This document shows positions 37,609 to 40,548 of a stretch of 40,548 bases of DNA, piece after piece. This stretch comes from Setaria digitata (lineage: Eukaryota > Nematoda > Chromadorea > Rhabditida > Setariidae). Within the stretch, counting starts at the first letter, position 1; each line of letters begins with the position of its first letter. The notes beneath the pieces are model-generated. The model saw only the letters and a program-made list of their open reading frames with translations. It was not told the DNA's origin and ran no database searches. The stretch is from the NCBI GenBank assembly GCA_003640385.1, contig RCAB01000536.1, positions 1 to 40,548 of the forward strand. Direction: 5' to 3'. Both the position numbers and the translations under genes were made by a program.

Positions 37609-40548
37609 ATATTGGAAATGAAATGCTAGCTAAAGGAAGAATTTGCTACACAATCATGATCAAAGTGTTCAAGAATGGTAAGACTGGCTGACATGAGTTC
37701 TGATTAAAGATTTTCTAGTATTTTACAGATCGTTCTAGTATTTGAAGATGCACTAATCATATATTATTATGAAATTTCTTTATAAGGATTGCTAGAAAAT
37801 CACGACAGAATTAGCTGAAATCGGGAGAGCAATTAGTATAAATTAAGGCAGTTGAAGCAAGTTGCTACTTACGAAATTTTAGGCATGCATCTCGTATCAT
37901 TAAAACAGTGTTGCTGTTGTTGTTCAGCTGTGCTGTAGTTTTTGCTCAAATTCTTGTTCTTGTTTTTTGTTTTTATCATTTCATTACCTTTCTTTCATTC
38001 CTAGCAAAAAAACTGAAATCGAAAGAAAATGATGAAACCAGTTAATCTGGATACAGTTTCGAAAAATGAAAGTAATGGCCTTTTTCCTTCTGCGTTCCAT
38101 CAAAGAAAAAAAGTAATTTCTGCACAAATTTCTTATCCTTTTTTGTCCTGTTTACTTGACTTGGTTACGTATTTTTTTCCCTTTAATATTTTTGTTTATT
38201 CATTCGTTTCGTTATTAAAAATATTTGTTTACTTGTTTTGTTATTGATTCTTCATACATGATCTTTAAGATATAGTGGAAATTTGTGTTTTGTAGATTTG
38301 GAAAATCTGGAAATCTATTTTTCTAGTGTTTTGAAAAGATGCATTTTTTATGTCATTAGAAACAAATATAACTTGATATCCTTTTTCTTTTGTTGATATC
38401 ATTTCATGCTTTACCAACCTCTTTTCGTCTCCTCTAATTTTAATTTTGAAACCGACGAAATAAGCTTATTTATGTAAGAACAATCAAGCAGTTCAGATTT
38501 TTAACTGTTGTGATATAGATCCTATTCATGATCATTTTCATCTTAAAAAAATTGATACCAACTTCTAATTCATATTTACATCTTAAAGTAACGACTTATT
38601 TGTTGAGATTGTCCAGAGAAAGTGATTAATTTTCGAAATTCATAGGATTTAAACTTCCTAATTTATGTGGACTTACCAAATTTTCTATCAAAAACAGTAA
38701 ATATTCGTAGAAGAGGATGATTAGATCATATTTGTTGGATTTTTTTTTTTTTTTTGTAGGTGCTTTCCTTTTATTTGTGATAGTCAACAAGGTATTTCCC
38801 TTTTTTTTTTGGTATTCTTCCGCACTTTGTGAAGCAAATTCTCAGCTCTATTTGGAGAATGCGCGTTTGCCGCTGTTTTTGAAATTTGTGGAATAAATCC
38901 TTTATTTGCTGCGTCTCAGTCGCACGGAACTCTGTTTGTTAGCCATTATGACTTCTAATAATTCCGGCATTTTTTGATCGCTAGATTCGTGTAGAGCCGA
39001 ATACAAAGGACTTTTTGTTTTGATTTTAGACTAACATTAATGCAGTGTGACATGACCTTTGATGTGGTATTATAGATACGTAAATCATCCTGTACAATAA
39101 ATCGCTGCACCATCATTAATAGTTACTGTCGCATAAATAGAAACCTTTCATTGTTTTGAGGTGTAAATCTATGGCGTTAATTTCTTTTTCAAAATTTCCC
39201 CAAATTTCCTGTAGCCATTTAATCGTTTTTTTTTTTTTTGTAATTTATGGGAAGAATAAAACACACAAAATGCTATTTGCAGTTTGCCTTTAGCACATTT
39301 TATGAATTAATCTGTGGACGTTGCATGTGCTTCTTTACTTGCTTTTCACCTTTTCTTTGTTTCACTGGAAATGTGTTTGTGTGGCTAATATAAAAAAAAA
39401 AAAAAGATTTAATCACCAAAGATAAACAGTCACAACTTATATAATCACAAGAAGCATTACCAACCAAATACCAAATAATAAACCAAAACTGGGAGGCTGC
39501 ATTGCAACTGATAAAAAATAGGCAATGGTAAGGCCTTTTACAAAAGCAAAGCATCAGAACAATACACATCAATCTGAAAATAAGCATACCTTTCCCGTGA
39601 AAAGGGATAAATAGTAATTGCTGCTTCGAAACGAAATACAAGTGATCTATGACAAGACTTCTTTCGATTATATAATTATATCAAACACGATTTCCAATCG
39701 TCCTTCAAAGATGGAGAAGAATTTAATTCATTTAAGGAAACAGATGAATATTTCACTTTTATAAATGGTAAACTGTGGAAAAGTGTGGGAAAACCACTAA
39801 CCTAAAACATCTACATTTCCCTAATGAAACCATAGAAGGATTAAAAAAAGATTAAGAATTTCAATCTTTTATAAATTCGAGAATTTCATGACACTTAGAA
39901 GGAAATTTTTCTTACCTCAAATTTGCTTATGGAAATGACATTCTAATTTTATGATTTTAGTCCAGCCCGGATGCGCTTACTAAATCGGAGTGAAGCGATT
40001 TTCAACTGATATGTAATCCCATTTTCAAATTCTCAAATTGCAAAATTCAGCTAAGCCTTATTTTGATTATATTATCAAACGCTTTACTGCTTCCGATTCT
40101 AAATTTTAAATTTCTTCACAAGAAAGAATAATACACTGCATCTTAACAATCGTTCTCCTTTATACTCCGTTTACAACCCTGAAAAATGGCAATGTAGTTG
40201 TTCTTTGAGTATCACTTTCAAATTTTCGAATCCCCAACTCCGTATAATCTGACTTCGTTATAATGATGAAATGATTCATTGGCGTAAATTTCGAATTCTT
40301 TATTATGTAATTAAGAGCACCATATTCGCATTCGTTTTTCGACCTCATATATCCATTTACAGATCCTCTTACAGGATTACAGATTAGCTACAGAACGACC
40401 TTTTCTGCTTCCATTAAATTAGAACTCTCATAGATTTAATAACATACCTCTGAGTGACTTTATGTATCATTCGTATCATTTTCATAACATCAACCTAGGT
40501 CGAATGTTCTTAATAGCAATGAAATAGCTTCCCAACTTTCAAGTTGAC
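37609..40548. other. Downstream region without a supported gene
   Basis: AT-rich DNA after daf-2. A short candidate 5' exon (38029-38112) is discussed in the findings. Open frames on the minus strand near 39.3-39.6 kb and 40.2-40.3 kb match nothing I recognise and lack splice context. A degenerate DR1-like TGACCTTTGATGT lies at 39053-39065. Nothing else stands out. Confidence 0.55.

Noticed and set aside
38747..38791. Mini-exon after TTTTGTAG coding a hydrophobic 11-mer
   Set aside because: Phase does not fit the candidate exon at 38029 and the piece is too short to support alone.
39300..39641. 113-codon open frame on the minus strand after daf-2
   Set aside because: Low-complexity, Phe- and Cys-rich translation of a T-rich region; no recognisable family, no splice partner and no acceptor near its ATG.
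40205..40225. TTCGAATCC resembling a tRNA T-loop/B-box
   Set aside because: No matching acceptor stem, D arm or anticodon arm could be found around it.

Overview
The window is nuclear DNA from a nematode, most likely a filarial (clade III) worm. It is AT-rich with long poly-T and poly-A runs. Genes are split into many small exons with TTTTCAG/TTTTTAG acceptors, and each gene start sits a few bases after an acceptor-like site, as expected for SL1 trans-splicing. The exact species cannot be named from the sequence alone.

Layout: (1) 1-5310, about 5.3 kb with no recognisable gene. (2) 5324-18298, plus strand, about 35-36 exons coding a TMEM131 family membrane protein (about 1,775-1,785 aa), which handles collagen secretion at the ER. 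(3) 18299-19683, convergent intergenic DNA. (4) 19684-23489, minus strand, a 7-exon PPP-family serine/threonine phosphatase (about 357 aa) of a divergent type mixing PP1 and PP2A signatures. (5) 23490-26354, a 2.8-kb divergent intergenic region with nuclear-receptor-like half-sites, a hairpin and a degenerate repeat cluster. (6) 26355-37565, plus strand, 30 exons coding an insulin/IGF receptor tyrosine kinase (DAF-2 orthologue, 1,463 aa in my model) with every expected domain, a furin site, one membrane span, an NPEY docking site and an intact kinase. (7) 37566-40548, a poly(A) signal and then mostly featureless AT-rich DNA.

The gene models were assembled by hand from splice sites, checking that reading phase is kept across each junction. 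Phase closes for all three genes except for one small uncertain exon in TMEM131. No evidence links the three genes in a pathway or operon; strands are +, -, +.

I found no new multi-gene system. The points most worth a second look are a DR5/DR1-like cluster upstream of daf-2, a short ORF overlapping the daf-2 start, the altered active-site loop of the phosphatase, a duplicated exon end inside that gene, a 53-bp inverted repeat between the window start and 23.7 kb, and a single N flanked by a 74-bp duplicate that looks like an unmerged contig overlap.
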